A DNA stretch of 64,000 nucleotides from Acidobacteriota bacterium (GCA_019639155.1 JAHBSJ010000009.1:1-64000), one strand, 5' to 3'. Positions 53,448 to 62,786 are shown, numbered from the stretch's first letter. The notes: a model not told the origin generated them from the letters alone. A program made the numbers and translations.

Positions 53448-53448
53448 T

Positions 53449-54732
53449 TCAGAGCTTCCTCAAGGTAATGTCGTCAAAAGCGATCCTGCCTGCGGTCGGG
53501 CACGTCGGGCCGACGCAGCCTTCGCGCATGAAACGGATCATTACGGCATCGCTGCCTTGCGGCACGCGGAACGTCGCTTTTGCCGCCGTCCACTCGGATG
53601 TTGGTTTTAATTCCGGCGTCTTTGCCAGAGTGACGTTCGTCGCTCCGTCGAGGACGTCCCAGTGATATCGGGCGTCGGTCTTCAGGTCTGATCGATACCA
53701 GACCTCGAGTTCGTATTCGGTGTTCGGTTCGGCGAGAACGATCTGCGAAACCTCGCGAAAATCGGCGGTCGCGAACGAATTAAAGATGATCAGCAAACTG
53801 TAACGCCCGCCGCGGACGCCGCTTTCGGTCAGCGTTATCTGCGGGTCCGTGCCTTTTCCGATCTGCCAATCGAACGTGCCCGCGTCACGCATTTTGATGC
53901 CCGCTTCAAAGCCCGGATCGTTGACCGATCCCGTTTCAGCGACGGATCTGCTGATGAGTTCTTTGCGGATCGTGGCCGCCAGAGAATAGCGTTTCATTCC
54001 GATCATTCTGTCGGCAAGAGCGTCGCTGAATGCTCCTGTCTTCTCGTTCATTGCGCGATCAAAGACCTTTCGCCACGCCGCCATCGCTTCGTCAAAACGC
54101 TTCTCAGGCACGAGATGAAATGCGAGTGCCATCTCAAGATTCGTTTCATCGCCGAGCGCGGCACGCAATCTTCCCAGATCGCCCTCGAACACCTGAAGAG
54201 CGATTGTGGCAGCGGGCATCGAATAACGCTCATCGCTCTCGACCGCCGCCGAGATCATACGAAACCCCTCGTCGGCACGTCCCTGCCTGATGAGGAAGTT
54301 GCCGTAGACCCACTGAACATTGGAGTTGTGAGGGGCGAGTTCGGCCGTGCGTTCAAATTCTGCGGCCGCCGCATCGGCCTCGCCCGCAGAACTCAAGGCC
54401 TTTGCCAGTGCGAGCCTGTAAACGTAATTTTGCGGCGAGAGTTCGACGGCACGTCGATACGACGCAATGGCAAGCTCCTCGCTGCCGGGTTCAAAGCTCT
54501 TTTCGTGAAACTGAGCCAAAAAGAAATGCGCGGTCGGGTCGTTCGGCGAGATCTCGACCAAATAAGGTGCCAGCAATGCCGCCTCGGGCGCCGCCGGGTC
54601 GAGACGCCATGCGATGGCGCTGGCGAAATTCCATTGAACCGCAAAATATGCGGTCACACACGCGCCGATAACTGCCGCGGCGAGAAGTATGCGGCCAGAT
54701 GCGTTATGGGTTTTTAGCGTGAGGTCTTTCAA
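53449..54732 (-). CDS. Membrane-anchored TPR protein with C-terminal carbohydrate-binding-like domain
   Basis: A 427-residue protein: an N-terminal membrane helix (about residues 14-32), TPR-like helical repeats (about 40-250, ELAIASYRRAVELSPQNYVY) and a C-terminal beta-sandwich resembling CBM4/9-type domains (about 275-427, ending with IAFDDITLRKL). The start is TTG at 54732, with no obvious SD, so the N-terminus is less certain. It sits between the O-antigen ligase and the WecA-like gene; such TPR/CBM proteins accompany polysaccharide export or polymerisation. Confidence 0.75.
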   Translation of the reverse strand: MKDLTLKTHNASGRILLAAAVIGACVTAYFAVQWNFASAIAWRLDPAAPEAALLAPYLVEISPNDPTAHFFLAQFHEKSFEPGSEELAIASYRRAVELSPQNYVYRLALAKALSSAGEADAAAAEFERTAELAPHNSNVQWVYGNFLIRQGRADEGFRMISAAVESDERYSMPAATIALQVFEGDLGRLRAALGDETNLEMALAFHLVPEKRFDEAMAAWRKVFDRAMNEKTGAFSDALADRMIGMKRYSLAATIRKELISRSVAETGSVNDPGFEAGIKMRDAGTFDWQIGKGTDPQITLTESGVRGGRYSLLIIFNSFATADFREVSQIVLAEPNTEYELEVWYRSDLKTDARYHWDVLDGATNVTLAKTPELKPTSEWTAAKATFRVPQGSDAVMIRFMREGCVGPTCPTAGRIAFDDITLRKL

Positions 54733-54752
54733 TAGAAATCACAGATGCTCGG

Positions 54753-56558
54753 TCAGATCTTTTCGAGCGGCTCGATGCGTATCTCGGCCTTTTTCACGGC
54801 GACCTCGGCAAGGTCGCAGGCGTCGCGGATCTCGCGAAGCCTTTCCGGCGGTACGTTGCGAGCCGAGATCAGCAGTTGGGACACCTTCTCCCGGCGGCAG
54901 AGATCTGTCAGTGAGCCCGCTCCGTCAAACACCGTCAGGCCGTGGATCTTCTTATTCGCCATTCGCGGATCGTCATCGACGAAGCCGACCGCCGCCATTT
55001 TCCACTGGGGATTATTGTTCAGTTCGCGCAGGACCATCTCGCCGCCGTCGCCCGCGCCGAATATAAGCACACGGTTGCTGTCTTCGGATACGGGCAGCGG
55101 CAGAACCTGCCGTATCAGGCGAAAGCCGATGCGGCTGCCGGCGACGGCGATGAAAAGCAGTATCGCGTCTAGCAAGAACACCGTGCGTGAGAAGCCGAAA
55201 AATCGATACAGCAAGAGAATGGCAAGCACGCTGATGACCGAGCCGAGAACAACGCCTTTGCCGATGGTCACCAGATCACTCAAACCTGTGTACCGCCAGA
55301 CACCGCGGTAAACGCCCATGACCAGGAACGCCCCCAGCTTGAGCAGGATCACGAGCGGAAGCGTCGTCAAAAAAAGGGGCCACGCCGTCGAACTTTCCAA
55401 ATTGCGGACGACCAGTGCATACGCCGAGTAGTACGCAAGCATGATCAGGAACGCGTCGAGGAAGACCTCGAATATACGTCGTTTGTAGGTCAGATCGAGC
55501 AGGAACGCGAAAACCGCTTTGTCCTTTACGGCGCTCTCTTCGTCCTCGCCTTCGTAAACCTTCACACGCGACAAATAGACGCCGATGATCACGAGAACGA
55601 CGCTGAACGCACCGATCATCGCCAGGCCCCGGAGCCGGCCGATCTGGCCGACGAAAAGCGCCAGTGCACCGGCGATGACAGCGAACGCATAAAGCATAAG
55701 CACGGCGTTTCGCTCGGTCAGCCCGAGAGCGACGAGACGGTGCGAAGTGTGATCGCGTCCGCCCTGCGACGCCTTTCTGCCCCACAATTTACGTATTACC
55801 GTTACGAATGTCGTATCAAAGATCGGCACCAGCAGGATCAGGACCGGAACCGCCAAAATAGGCACGATGCCGCGTGAACGCCCGCCGACCTGATTGAGCA
55901 GTACGGCACCGGAAAGCAGAAAACCGATGAACATCGAACCGCAGTCGCCCATGAAAATGGTCGCGGGATTGAAATTATAAACGAGGAAACCGACCAATGC
56001 TCCGATGAGCGCAGCCGTCAACAACAGTTCGTTCGTAAGGCTGTTGGACGCAAAATTGAGCGAAAGCGAGAACGCCGCGATCGCCGCGATGCCGGCGGCG
56101 AGGCCGTCCATATTGTCGAGCAGATTGATGGCGTTGGTGATGCCGATGACCCAAAAAACAGTGATCCAGATGTCGATCAGAGCGTTGCCCGTAAGCGGCA
56201 GCGTCAGGCCGAAAAGAACAAGTATGCCCGCACCGGCAAGCTGGCCGATCAGCTTCTGATACGGGCGTATGTTTATAAGGTCATCGATAAGCCCGACGAA
56301 AAAGAGTAAAACCGCTCCGCCCATGACGACGAGGGATTCCTGCGTGGTCGGCACAAAGGCGAAATATGCCGTTACGGTCGCAAGCATGATCCCGACGCCG
56401 CCGAGCATCGCCGTCGGCCGTTTGTGCCAGCGGTCTGTTTTCGGTTTTGCAACGATGCCGCGTTTTATTGCGACCTCGCGGACGGCGTAGGTGAACAATA
56501 ACGACAACGCGGCCGCGGCCGCACCGACGAAGATCGGATTTGTCGTTATGCCATCCAT
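54753..56558 (-). CDS. WecA/MraY-family phosphosugar transferase fused to FlaA1-N type domain
   Basis: A 601-residue protein in two parts. Residues about 1-330 are a GlcNAc-1-P/undecaprenyl-phosphate transferase (motifs LIDDLINIRP, NLLDNMDGLAAG, MGDCGSMFIGF and DHTSHRLVALGL) with about ten helices. Residues about 350-601 comprise four more helices then a nucleotide-binding Rossmann-like domain (VLIFGAGDGGEMVLREL, VGFVDDDP, VSQLLISA), matching the N-terminal half of FlaA1/CapD sugar epimerase-dehydratases without the catalytic domain. The fused form starts the lipid-linked repeat unit. Confidence 0.87.
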   Translation of the reverse strand: MDGITTNPIFVGAAAAALSLLFTYAVREVAIKRGIVAKPKTDRWHKRPTAMLGGVGIMLATVTAYFAFVPTTQESLVVMGGAVLLFFVGLIDDLINIRPYQKLIGQLAGAGILVLFGLTLPLTGNALIDIWITVFWVIGITNAINLLDNMDGLAAGIAAIAAFSLSLNFASNSLTNELLLTAALIGALVGFLVYNFNPATIFMGDCGSMFIGFLLSGAVLLNQVGGRSRGIVPILAVPVLILLVPIFDTTFVTVIRKLWGRKASQGGRDHTSHRLVALGLTERNAVLMLYAFAVIAGALALFVGQIGRLRGLAMIGAFSVVLVIIGVYLSRVKVYEGEDEESAVKDKAVFAFLLDLTYKRRIFEVFLDAFLIMLAYYSAYALVVRNLESSTAWPLFLTTLPLVILLKLGAFLVMGVYRGVWRYTGLSDLVTIGKGVVLGSVISVLAILLLYRFFGFSRTVFLLDAILLFIAVAGSRIGFRLIRQVLPLPVSEDSNRVLIFGAGDGGEMVLRELNNNPQWKMAAVGFVDDDPRMANKKIHGLTVFDGAGSLTDLCRREKVSQLLISARNVPPERLREIRDACDLAEVAVKKAEIRIEPLEKI

Positions 56559-56617
56559 TTGTACTGACCGAAGTTTACTTGGCTATTACAGAGCAGACGC
56601 CGCCGAAAATCAAACGG

Positions 56618-57844
56618 TTACGCTGCCGGATTTTTCGCGTCAAATCTTTTGATCCGGTCCGCGTGCCGCTCCAAGAGCATCTGATAGACCTCTGAGATAT
56701 CGGCGACCATCTTTTCAGCACGAAAATCGGGATCGACGCGTTTGCGGCCGTTGTCGCCAAATTCTTTCCGCAGCGCGTCGTTTTCCAGCAGTTTTGCGAT
56801 GCGGTCGGCCAGCGTGGCGTTATCAAAAGGCTCAACGAGATAGCCTGTAACATCATCGATGACGACCTCAGGCGCACCGTCGATATTGAACGAAACGCAC
56901 GGTTTGCCCATCGCGAGAGCCTGCGGCAGAACGCGTGCGAGGCCTTCGCGCAGCGACGTGTGCACGACGACGTCCATCGCAGAGATCATTTCCGGTATCC
57001 GCGTTCGGTCGATGAGGCCCGCAAAAACGAAATTCTCGAGTATGCCGTACCCGCGCGCACGTTCCTGCAGATGTTCGAGCAGGATGCCGTCGCCGATCAG
57101 AAAGAACCGAACGTTCGGAACGCGCCTCACAATTTCAGGTGCGGCATCCATCAATTGGTCGTGGCCTTTCAAAGGGAAAAGACGAGCGATCTTTCCGACA
57201 ACCGGCGCGTCTTCCGGTATGCCGAATTCGCGTCGCACGGCAGCCGCATCGAATTCGGCGTTAAGAAACCAATCGAGCTCCATGCCGCTGTAAATTGTGC
57301 GGAAGCGTTCGGGTTCGGCGATGCCCGCGGCGATTGCCTTTTGCGAGATGATATCGGACACGCTGATATAGAAATCGGTGATCGGGGCACAGAGCTTTTT
57401 CGCCAGCCACCACGCACGATTTATCAGCCACGGTTGGTAATCGTGAAAAACGAGGCTGTGCAGCGTGTGGACGATCAGCGGCGTCCCCGCGAGCTTTGCC
57501 GCCCAGCGGCCGAGCACACCCGCCTTAGAAGAGTGTGTGTGGACGATGTGATAACGGCCTTTCTTGATAAGCCGATAAAGCTTCCAAAAAGCGACTAGAT
57601 CGGAGAATGGATTGATGCTGCGGCCCATCTCGGGCACGATGATCAGGTTGGTCGTCTCGCGAGCCTGAGAGAGCAGCTCGCCCTCTTTTCCCCGGTCGAT
57701 TCCGCTGATGAAATCGACGTCGTACTCCGGCATCGCATCGAGCCCGACCACAGAAAGCAGCGTGTTCTCCTGAGCCCCGCCGACGATCATCCGCGTGATG
57801 ATGTGGAGGACACGGATTTTTCTTTCTTCGGGAATGTCAGCCAT
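56618..57844 (-). CDS. Glycosyltransferase family 4
   Basis: A 408-residue GT-B fold glycosyltransferase (GT4-like). It begins with a Rossmann domain (VLHIITRMIVGGAQENTLLS), has a nucleotide-sugar binding C-terminal domain with VGKIARLFPLKGHDQLM and SLREGLARVLPQALAMGKPCV, the E-x7-E type block, around residues 300-320. ATG at 57844 is preferred over an upstream in-frame one. It lies 59 nt upstream of the WecA-like gene. Sugar donor and acceptor unknown. Confidence 0.9.
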   Translation of the reverse strand: MADIPEERKIRVLHIITRMIVGGAQENTLLSVVGLDAMPEYDVDFISGIDRGKEGELLSQARETTNLIIVPEMGRSINPFSDLVAFWKLYRLIKKGRYHIVHTHSSKAGVLGRWAAKLAGTPLIVHTLHSLVFHDYQPWLINRAWWLAKKLCAPITDFYISVSDIISQKAIAAGIAEPERFRTIYSGMELDWFLNAEFDAAAVRREFGIPEDAPVVGKIARLFPLKGHDQLMDAAPEIVRRVPNVRFFLIGDGILLEHLQERARGYGILENFVFAGLIDRTRIPEMISAMDVVVHTSLREGLARVLPQALAMGKPCVSFNIDGAPEVVIDDVTGYLVEPFDNATLADRIAKLLENDALRKEFGDNGRKRVDPDFRAEKMVADISEVYQMLLERHADRIKRFDAKNPAA

Positions 57845-57863
57845 TTTGGATAAAGCCTTTTTC

Positions 57864-57901
57864 AACGCAGAGGTCGCGGAGCGTTTCGCAGAGTTTGCAA
57901 G
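57864..57901. repeat. Degenerate periodic AACGCAGAGGTCGCGGAG run (locus 7)
   Basis: AACGCAGAGGTCGCGGAGCG followed by TTTCGCAGAG. It lies between the GT4 start and the broken GxxExxY gene. Confidence 0.55.
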
Positions 57902-57904
57902 AGA

Positions 57905-58294
57905 TCATTCATCAAATTTGTGAACACGGCGGCGAATCCCGTCTTTGAGAAGCATTACGTTGAAATTTATCAGCAGGCCGAGCTTCCATCCGCCCAGCTT
58001 CAATTAAGTCACAAGCTGAGCTTCGTGGATCGGTGCGAGAGCCTCGACCGCTTTTGCCTCGATCACGATCGAATCCTCGACAAGGAAATCCAGTCGATAT
58101 CCGTATTCAAGTTCGATCGATTTGTATTCGAGCGGTACACCGACCTCGCGTTTGAACCTGATGCCGCGGAGAAACAGTTCGCGTGCCAAGCATTCGCGAT
58201 ACGCACTTTCCAAAAGCCCCGGCCCCAGACTGCGATGCACCTCGATCGCTGCCCCGATGATCGTCTCTGTTAGCTGGTTATAGTTAACCGACAC
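57905..58294 (-). pseudogene. GxxExxY protein gene interrupted by a stop codon
   Basis: The frame from ATG 58294 encodes a GxxExxY-family protein (motif GLLESAY, Gly26-Glu29-Tyr32; [20 protein letters not shown]). At codon 97 (58004-58006) a TAA replaces an expected Tyr codon (LVT-stop-LKLGGWKLGLL). The same frame then continues for 32 more codons of family-like sequence (LLINFNVMLLKDGIRRRVHKF) to TGA at 57905-57907, giving the usual ~129-residue length if repaired. A one-base substitution (TAT to TAA) explains it. Members are of unknown function and are often linked to polysaccharide loci. Confidence 0.8.
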
Positions 58295-58310
58295 GCATTC
58301 TCGATGTTAG

Positions 58311-58350
58311 CTCTGCTTCCTCGGCGTCACCTCAGCGTCCTCCGCGTTGA
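58311..58350. repeat. Degenerate periodic CCTCGGCGTCACCTCAGCG run (locus 8)
   Basis: CTCTGCTTCCTCGGCGTCAC then CTCAGCGTCCTCCGCGTTGA, again with ~9-11-nt recurrence, between the broken gene and a methyltransferase. Confidence 0.6.
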
Positions 58351-58389
58351 TAGAACACCCGTCCACCAAGGGCCGAATGTATCCAGCCA

Positions 58390-59061
58390 TCAAACATTCG
58401 CAACGACCAGATAATCGCGGTCGAGGTGGATGACCTCATAATCCGTGACGCCGGCCTTTGCCATGATGTCGCGGACCTGCGGCTCTGTGTAAAGGAAAAG
58501 CGGAGTTCCCTTCAGCCAAAAGCGCACCTTCCGCAGCGGAATGCGAAATTCGTACTTTTTCGGAAAGCTCATGACCATCTTGCCTTTTGTGAGCCGCCGC
58601 ATGTCCGAAATGATCGATACGGGATCCTCGATATAGTCGAAAAATCCGTTGCCGGTGCAGGCATCGAAAGGCCCATCGTCGTCTGAAACAATGGCAGGAA
58701 AAGTGCCGACCCGAAATTCGCATCTATCCGCCACACCTTTCTCAACGGCGAGCTTATTCGCAATGTCGATCATCGCCGGAGCGAAATCAACGCCGAGCAC
58801 CTTTGCGGCACCGCGCTGTGCGAACGCAAAGCAGAACCTGCCCGAACCGCAGCCGACGTCGAGTATCTTCTTGCCTTCGAGCGGCTCGAGTTTCTCAACG
58901 TTCAGCTCCAGCCGCTTCTGCACCACACCGCGCCAAACGTTATCGACAAAGCTGGCGAACGGGCCTTTTTTTGTCTCATATATCGCGTCAAAACGATAAG
59001 CATCGTCATGAAAATGATCGCGAACCTTTTCTTCTACAACTGTCTTAGCTTCTGCTGTCAT
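58390..59061 (-). CDS. Class I SAM-dependent methyltransferase
   Basis: A 223-residue soluble methyltransferase with motif I ILDVGCGSGRFCFAFA (about residues 65-80), a following acidic strand end (VLGVDFAPAMIDIA) and the GNGFFDYIEDP loop. The long basic N-terminal helix and the PKKYEFRIPLRKVRFWLKG region resemble ChlM/BchM-like enzymes only weakly. In this locus it probably methylates a sugar or lipid precursor; that is from context. Confidence 0.82.
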   Translation of the reverse strand: MTAEAKTVVEEKVRDHFHDDAYRFDAIYETKKGPFASFVDNVWRGVVQKRLELNVEKLEPLEGKKILDVGCGSGRFCFAFAQRGAAKVLGVDFAPAMIDIANKLAVEKGVADRCEFRVGTFPAIVSDDDGPFDACTGNGFFDYIEDPVSIISDMRRLTKGKMVMSFPKKYEFRIPLRKVRFWLKGTPLFLYTEPQVRDIMAKAGVTDYEVIHLDRDYLVVANV

Positions 59062-59088
59062 TGCACTTATATCTAAATTTCCCTCTTG

Positions 59089-59919
59089 TTAATTTATCGA
59101 CAATACGTCTTTCATCGGAGCCAACTTGAAATCACGCAGCAGTTTTTTCAGCCTCCGCTCGGTCGCGCCGAGGTTGAAATAATGCGTCAGAGCGATCCGC
59201 CGCGGCAGATCGATGCGCGGATGATCGGGGTCGAGTTCCCACGGATGCAGATAGAACGTGACCGGCTGGCCCTGACGGTTGACGGCCTTGATGGCCTGTT
59301 TTGTTAATTGATACGGATAGATACGAAAATAGGCGCCGCCTGAAATAGGCATCGTAAAGCCCGGCAGCTTTAGCGTTGATATCGGAAATTCGACGAACTC
59401 GTATTTCTCGCGTTTTATCGTGTACGGAAAACGCGGCGCATCTGCGATGCCGTAACGGTAATTGAGCACCGGAAAAATGCTGGAATCGTATTTCACGCCC
59501 AGCTCACCTAAGATATCGAGAGCCCACAGCGAGTCTTTCGTTATCGAAAAGAAAGGCGCTCGGTGCCCAAGCACTTTCTCGCCGGTCGTATCCTCCAGGA
59601 ACGAGATCGCCCGCGTCAATTCTTCGCGAAAAACCTCGGGTTCCTGCGTGTAAATAAGCGTATGCGAAAAACCGTGCGTGCCAATTTCGTGGCCTTCGTC
59701 CCTGATGCGTCGGATGATATCGGGATGGCGTTCGGCGACGTAGCCGAGAATGAAGAACGTGGCTTTCACGCCGGCGTCGTCAAAGATACGCAGAAGTTTA
59801 TCGCCGACCGCTTCGATGCGGCTCTCATATCCGTCCCATTTCGAATACGGGATCTCAAGGCCTTGATACCAGTCCTCGAAATCGATGGTCATTGCATTCG
59901 TAACAGCGTTCTCTGCCAT
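59089..59919 (-). CDS. Polysaccharide deacetylase, XrtA/exosortase-locus type
   Basis: A 276-residue NodB-fold deacetylase. The DFEDWYQG opening (about residues 13-20), TFFILGYVAERHPDI, GHEIGTHGFSHT (zinc His pair, about 88-99), RAPFFSITKD and the C-terminal FYLHPWELDPDHPRI agree with the deacetylases found in exosortase (XrtA)/EPS loci, including the SGGAYFRIYPY block. It is probably cytosolic or periplasmic, deacetylating a nascent exopolysaccharide. No exosortase gene is in the window, and no PEP-CTERM was seen. Confidence 0.88.
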   Translation of the reverse strand: MAENAVTNAMTIDFEDWYQGLEIPYSKWDGYESRIEAVGDKLLRIFDDAGVKATFFILGYVAERHPDIIRRIRDEGHEIGTHGFSHTLIYTQEPEVFREELTRAISFLEDTTGEKVLGHRAPFFSITKDSLWALDILGELGVKYDSSIFPVLNYRYGIADAPRFPYTIKREKYEFVEFPISTLKLPGFTMPISGGAYFRIYPYQLTKQAIKAVNRQGQPVTFYLHPWELDPDHPRIDLPRRIALTHYFNLGATERRLKKLLRDFKLAPMKDVLSIN

Positions 59920-60072
59920 AAAAAGCGTCGACAGCGGGCGGTGCGGCCGCGGCCAAAAGACGAGATTCCTTCGGCGGCAGCGGCACGTACGAACGTGCGG
60001 GAAGTTCGCCGTCCGCTGTCGATCTGAACCTTTATTTTAGCATTTTAGAAGGCGAAATGAAGGAGCGGCCCG

Positions 60073-60900
60073 TCAATTCTTGAACCCGACAGCGGTCCAA
60101 AATGACGTCTCGCTGAACGTGATGTCGCCGAGCCCGCAGCGGCGCATCATCGCTTCGATCTCGGCCTTTGAGAAGCGTTGTTCGAGGCTCGTCCCGAAAC
60201 GGTCGAGTGCGTCGTTGCGCATCACGTAAAAACTGTTATTGCGGTATTGCGAAAGCGGAAAATTCGCAACGTTCATTCCCATCTTTTCAGTCAGCCACGC
60301 AAATCTCGCGAGCGGCCAATAGAGAACCGCCGCAAAAATCTGACTGAAAACGTATCGCAGCCCGTTCGGCATCTTGCTCACAAAACCGCGAATAAGCTCG
60401 CTTGTTCGCCAGATCAGCCGAAACCATGCAGGCCGGTTATCAAAATTGTAATAAAGATACACGAGGAACGGAGCACCGCTTTTCAGCTTTCTGACGCAGT
60501 TTTCCAAACCCGACTCAGTATCGGGAATATGATGCAGCACTCCCAAGCTGTATCCGAAATCGAAACTCTCGTCGCGAAGCGGCATATCGTCAACGCCGGC
60601 TTTGTGAAATTCAACATTGTCCGCATCCGCGAGGTTTCGTCGGGCGACGGCGAGAGCGTCCGCACTCGGGTCCATCACAACTAGGCGTCCGACGCGCGGT
60701 GCTACAAGTTTTGCCCAGCGGCCGCTGCCGCAGCCGAGGTCGAAACCGACGGCGTTTTCGGGCAAACGCTCCCACGGAAAGATGTTGAAATAATTGTCGA
60801 ACATCCTGCCGAGCTCTTCGTCGGTCAGCTCTGTTTGGTCAAAACGCGACCATTCGTCGCCGAAACCTTCGACGACCTTTTTGTCGATGTTCGCCGTCAT
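60073..60900 (-). CDS. SAM-dependent methyltransferase
   Basis: A 275-residue class I methyltransferase: motif I AVGFDLGCGSGRWAKL (about residues 47-62), GRLVVMDPSADALAVA, and FDFGYSLGVLHHIPD (about 112-126). A C-terminal extension with FYVMRNDALDRFG follows. The ATG at 60900 overlaps the asnB stop by 4 nt (ATGA), so the two are coupled. Likely modifies a polysaccharide or glycolipid intermediate; substrate unknown. Confidence 0.85.
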   Translation of the reverse strand: MTANIDKKVVEGFGDEWSRFDQTELTDEELGRMFDNYFNIFPWERLPENAVGFDLGCGSGRWAKLVAPRVGRLVVMDPSADALAVARRNLADADNVEFHKAGVDDMPLRDESFDFGYSLGVLHHIPDTESGLENCVRKLKSGAPFLVYLYYNFDNRPAWFRLIWRTSELIRGFVSKMPNGLRYVFSQIFAAVLYWPLARFAWLTEKMGMNVANFPLSQYRNNSFYVMRNDALDRFGTSLEQRFSKAEIEAMMRRCGLGDITFSETSFWTAVGFKN

Positions 60901-62786
60901 TTTTGGTCGATAAATCGCTGAAACCAAAGCTCCATCATCAGCAGCGTCCAGACCTGGAACGAATGATCGAACTTGCCTTCGATGTGTTCGTCAACGTATC
61001 GCCGCATCGCTTCGGGCCTTATAATTCCGCGGTTCAGTGACTTGTCCGACAGCAGGACGTCACGCAAAAAGCCGCTCATTTCGCCCCGAAGCCAGCGGCC
61101 TACGGGGACGCCGAAGCCCATCTTTCGCCGATAGATCACCTCACGTGGAACGAGCCGTGCGGCGACCTTTTTCAGCAGATATTTCGGCCGCATCATGTTC
61201 ATCTTGATGTTCTCGGGCAGGCTTGCGGCAAATTCGATGACGTTGTGATCGAGGAATGGCGAACGTGCCTCCAGTGAACAGGCCATCGACGCGATATCGA
61301 CCTTTACCAGCAGGTCGTTCGGCAGATAGGTCATTTGATCGGTCAGCAGCGTCGAATCGAGAATGCCGAGGCCGTTCGCCTCGTAGAACCACTTTCCGAG
61401 GACGTCAACAGAACGGCTGTTCGCCACAGAGGCGGCGAACTCCATTGTGTAAAGATCGGGCTTTACGGCAGGCTTGAACGTGGACATCCAGCGGAAATAG
61501 CGTTCGACGACGGGTTCATTTGCCGAGATGAGGAACCGCTGAACGTCGCGGATCCGCGTTTTTTTCAGCTCGGACGAAGGCAGCGAATTTATTGGAAGCT
61601 CGATCAGATATTTGCGAAGCGGCCGCGGAATGCGGTGATACAGCTCCGCCAGCTCCATCGCCATATAGCGTTCGTAGCCCGCGAAACTTTCGTCGCCGCC
61701 GTCGCCGTTCAGCGCGACCGTTACGTGCTGCCGCGTTTCTTTCGAGACGTAATAGGTCGGAATGGCGCTCGAATCCGCGTACGGTTCGCCGTAGTGTTCG
61801 ACGAGCGTCGGCAGTATCTCAAGAGCGTTCGGGCGGACGATGAATTCGTTGTATTCCGCACCGACGTGCTCGGCGACGCGTTTGGCGTATTTCAGCTCGG
61901 AAAAATCCTGCTCTTCAAAGCCGATCGAGAAGGTTTTTACGGGCCGGTCGCTGAGTTCAGCCATCAGAGCGACGACCGTCGAAGAATCGACGCCGCCCGA
62001 AAGGAACGCTCCCAATGGCACCTCAGAGATCATACGCAACTTCGTCGATTCGCGAAGAAGACGCGTGGTCTCTTCTATGGCCTCGGCTTCGCTGATCTTG
62101 ATCTTCTTGGAGAAATCGGGCAGCCAATAACGCTGCATCGTGATCTTGCCGTCCTTCCAAAGCAGCCAGTGGCCGGGCTCGAGCTTGCGGATCTCTTTGA
62201 ACGCGGTCATCGGCGCCGGCACGCAGAGGAACGACATATACGCGTCGAGCGCCGCGTGATCGACCTCGCGTGAAACGGCCGGGTGCTCGAGCATCGCGAG
62301 AAATTCGGAACCGAAAACAAGACTGCCGTCGGGACGATGAGAATAAAGAAGCGGCTTTTTGCCGACGCGGTCGCGGGCGAGGAAGAGCGTCTTTTCACGC
62401 TCGTCCCAGATCGCGATGGCGAACATACCGCGTAGATGCTGAACGCAATCGACGCCATGCTCGTCGTAAAGGTGAATTATGGCTTCCGTGTCAGAACGCG
62501 TGTAGAAAGTGTGCCCGCGTTGTTCCAGATCGGCGCGGAGTTGCTGATAGTTGTAGATCTCGCCGTTAAAGACTATCGCCTTCGTTCGGTCGGCGTTGAA
62601 AATAGGCTGTTTGCCGCTGGCAAGGTCGATGATCGACAGCCGACGCATCGCCATCGCCGCGTTCTCGTTAACGTAAAAACCGTCCTCGTCCGGCCCGCGG
62701 TGAGTGATCGCGCGGTTCATCCGCTCCAGGATCGCCCGATCCGCAGAGCCGCCATCAGCATTTATGAATCCGGTAATGCCGCACAT
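60897..62786 (-). CDS. asnB: Asparagine synthetase (glutamine-hydrolysing) family
   Basis: A 629-residue amidotransferase: an N-terminal Ntn glutaminase domain with the catalytic Cys2 (MCGITGF), GRxxNxxR-type residues (VFNGEIYNYQQL, about 72-83), and a C-terminal ATP-pyrophosphatase domain with the P-loop SGGVDSS (263-269). In polysaccharide loci AsnB-like proteins amidate sugars or peptides as well as making asparagine, so the name gives the family. It abuts the membrane gene upstream by 1 nt. Confidence 0.9.
   Translation of the reverse strand: MCGITGFINADGGSADRAILERMNRAITHRGPDEDGFYVNENAAMAMRRLSIIDLASGKQPIFNADRTKAIVFNGEIYNYQQLRADLEQRGHTFYTRSDTEAIIHLYDEHGVDCVQHLRGMFAIAIWDEREKTLFLARDRVGKKPLLYSHRPDGSLVFGSEFLAMLEHPAVSREVDHAALDAYMSFLCVPAPMTAFKEIRKLEPGHWLLWKDGKITMQRYWLPDFSKKIKISEAEAIEETTRLLRESTKLRMISEVPLGAFLSGGVDSSTVVALMAELSDRPVKTFSIGFEEQDFSELKYAKRVAEHVGAEYNEFIVRPNALEILPTLVEHYGEPYADSSAIPTYYVSKETRQHVTVALNGDGGDESFAGYERYMAMELAELYHRIPRPLRKYLIELPINSLPSSELKKTRIRDVQRFLISANEPVVERYFRWMSTFKPAVKPDLYTMEFAASVANSRSVDVLGKWFYEANGLGILDSTLLTDQMTYLPNDLLVKVDIASMACSLEARSPFLDHNVIEFAASLPENIKMNMMRPKYLLKKVAARLVPREVIYRRKMGFGVPVGRWLRGEMSGFLRDVLLSDKSLNRGIIRPEAMRRYVDEHIEGKFDHSFQVWTLLMMELWFQRFIDQK

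Noticed and set aside
61335-62273. Plus-strand open frame inside asnB
   Set aside because: It is antisense to an unambiguous AsnB reading frame and has no domain content.
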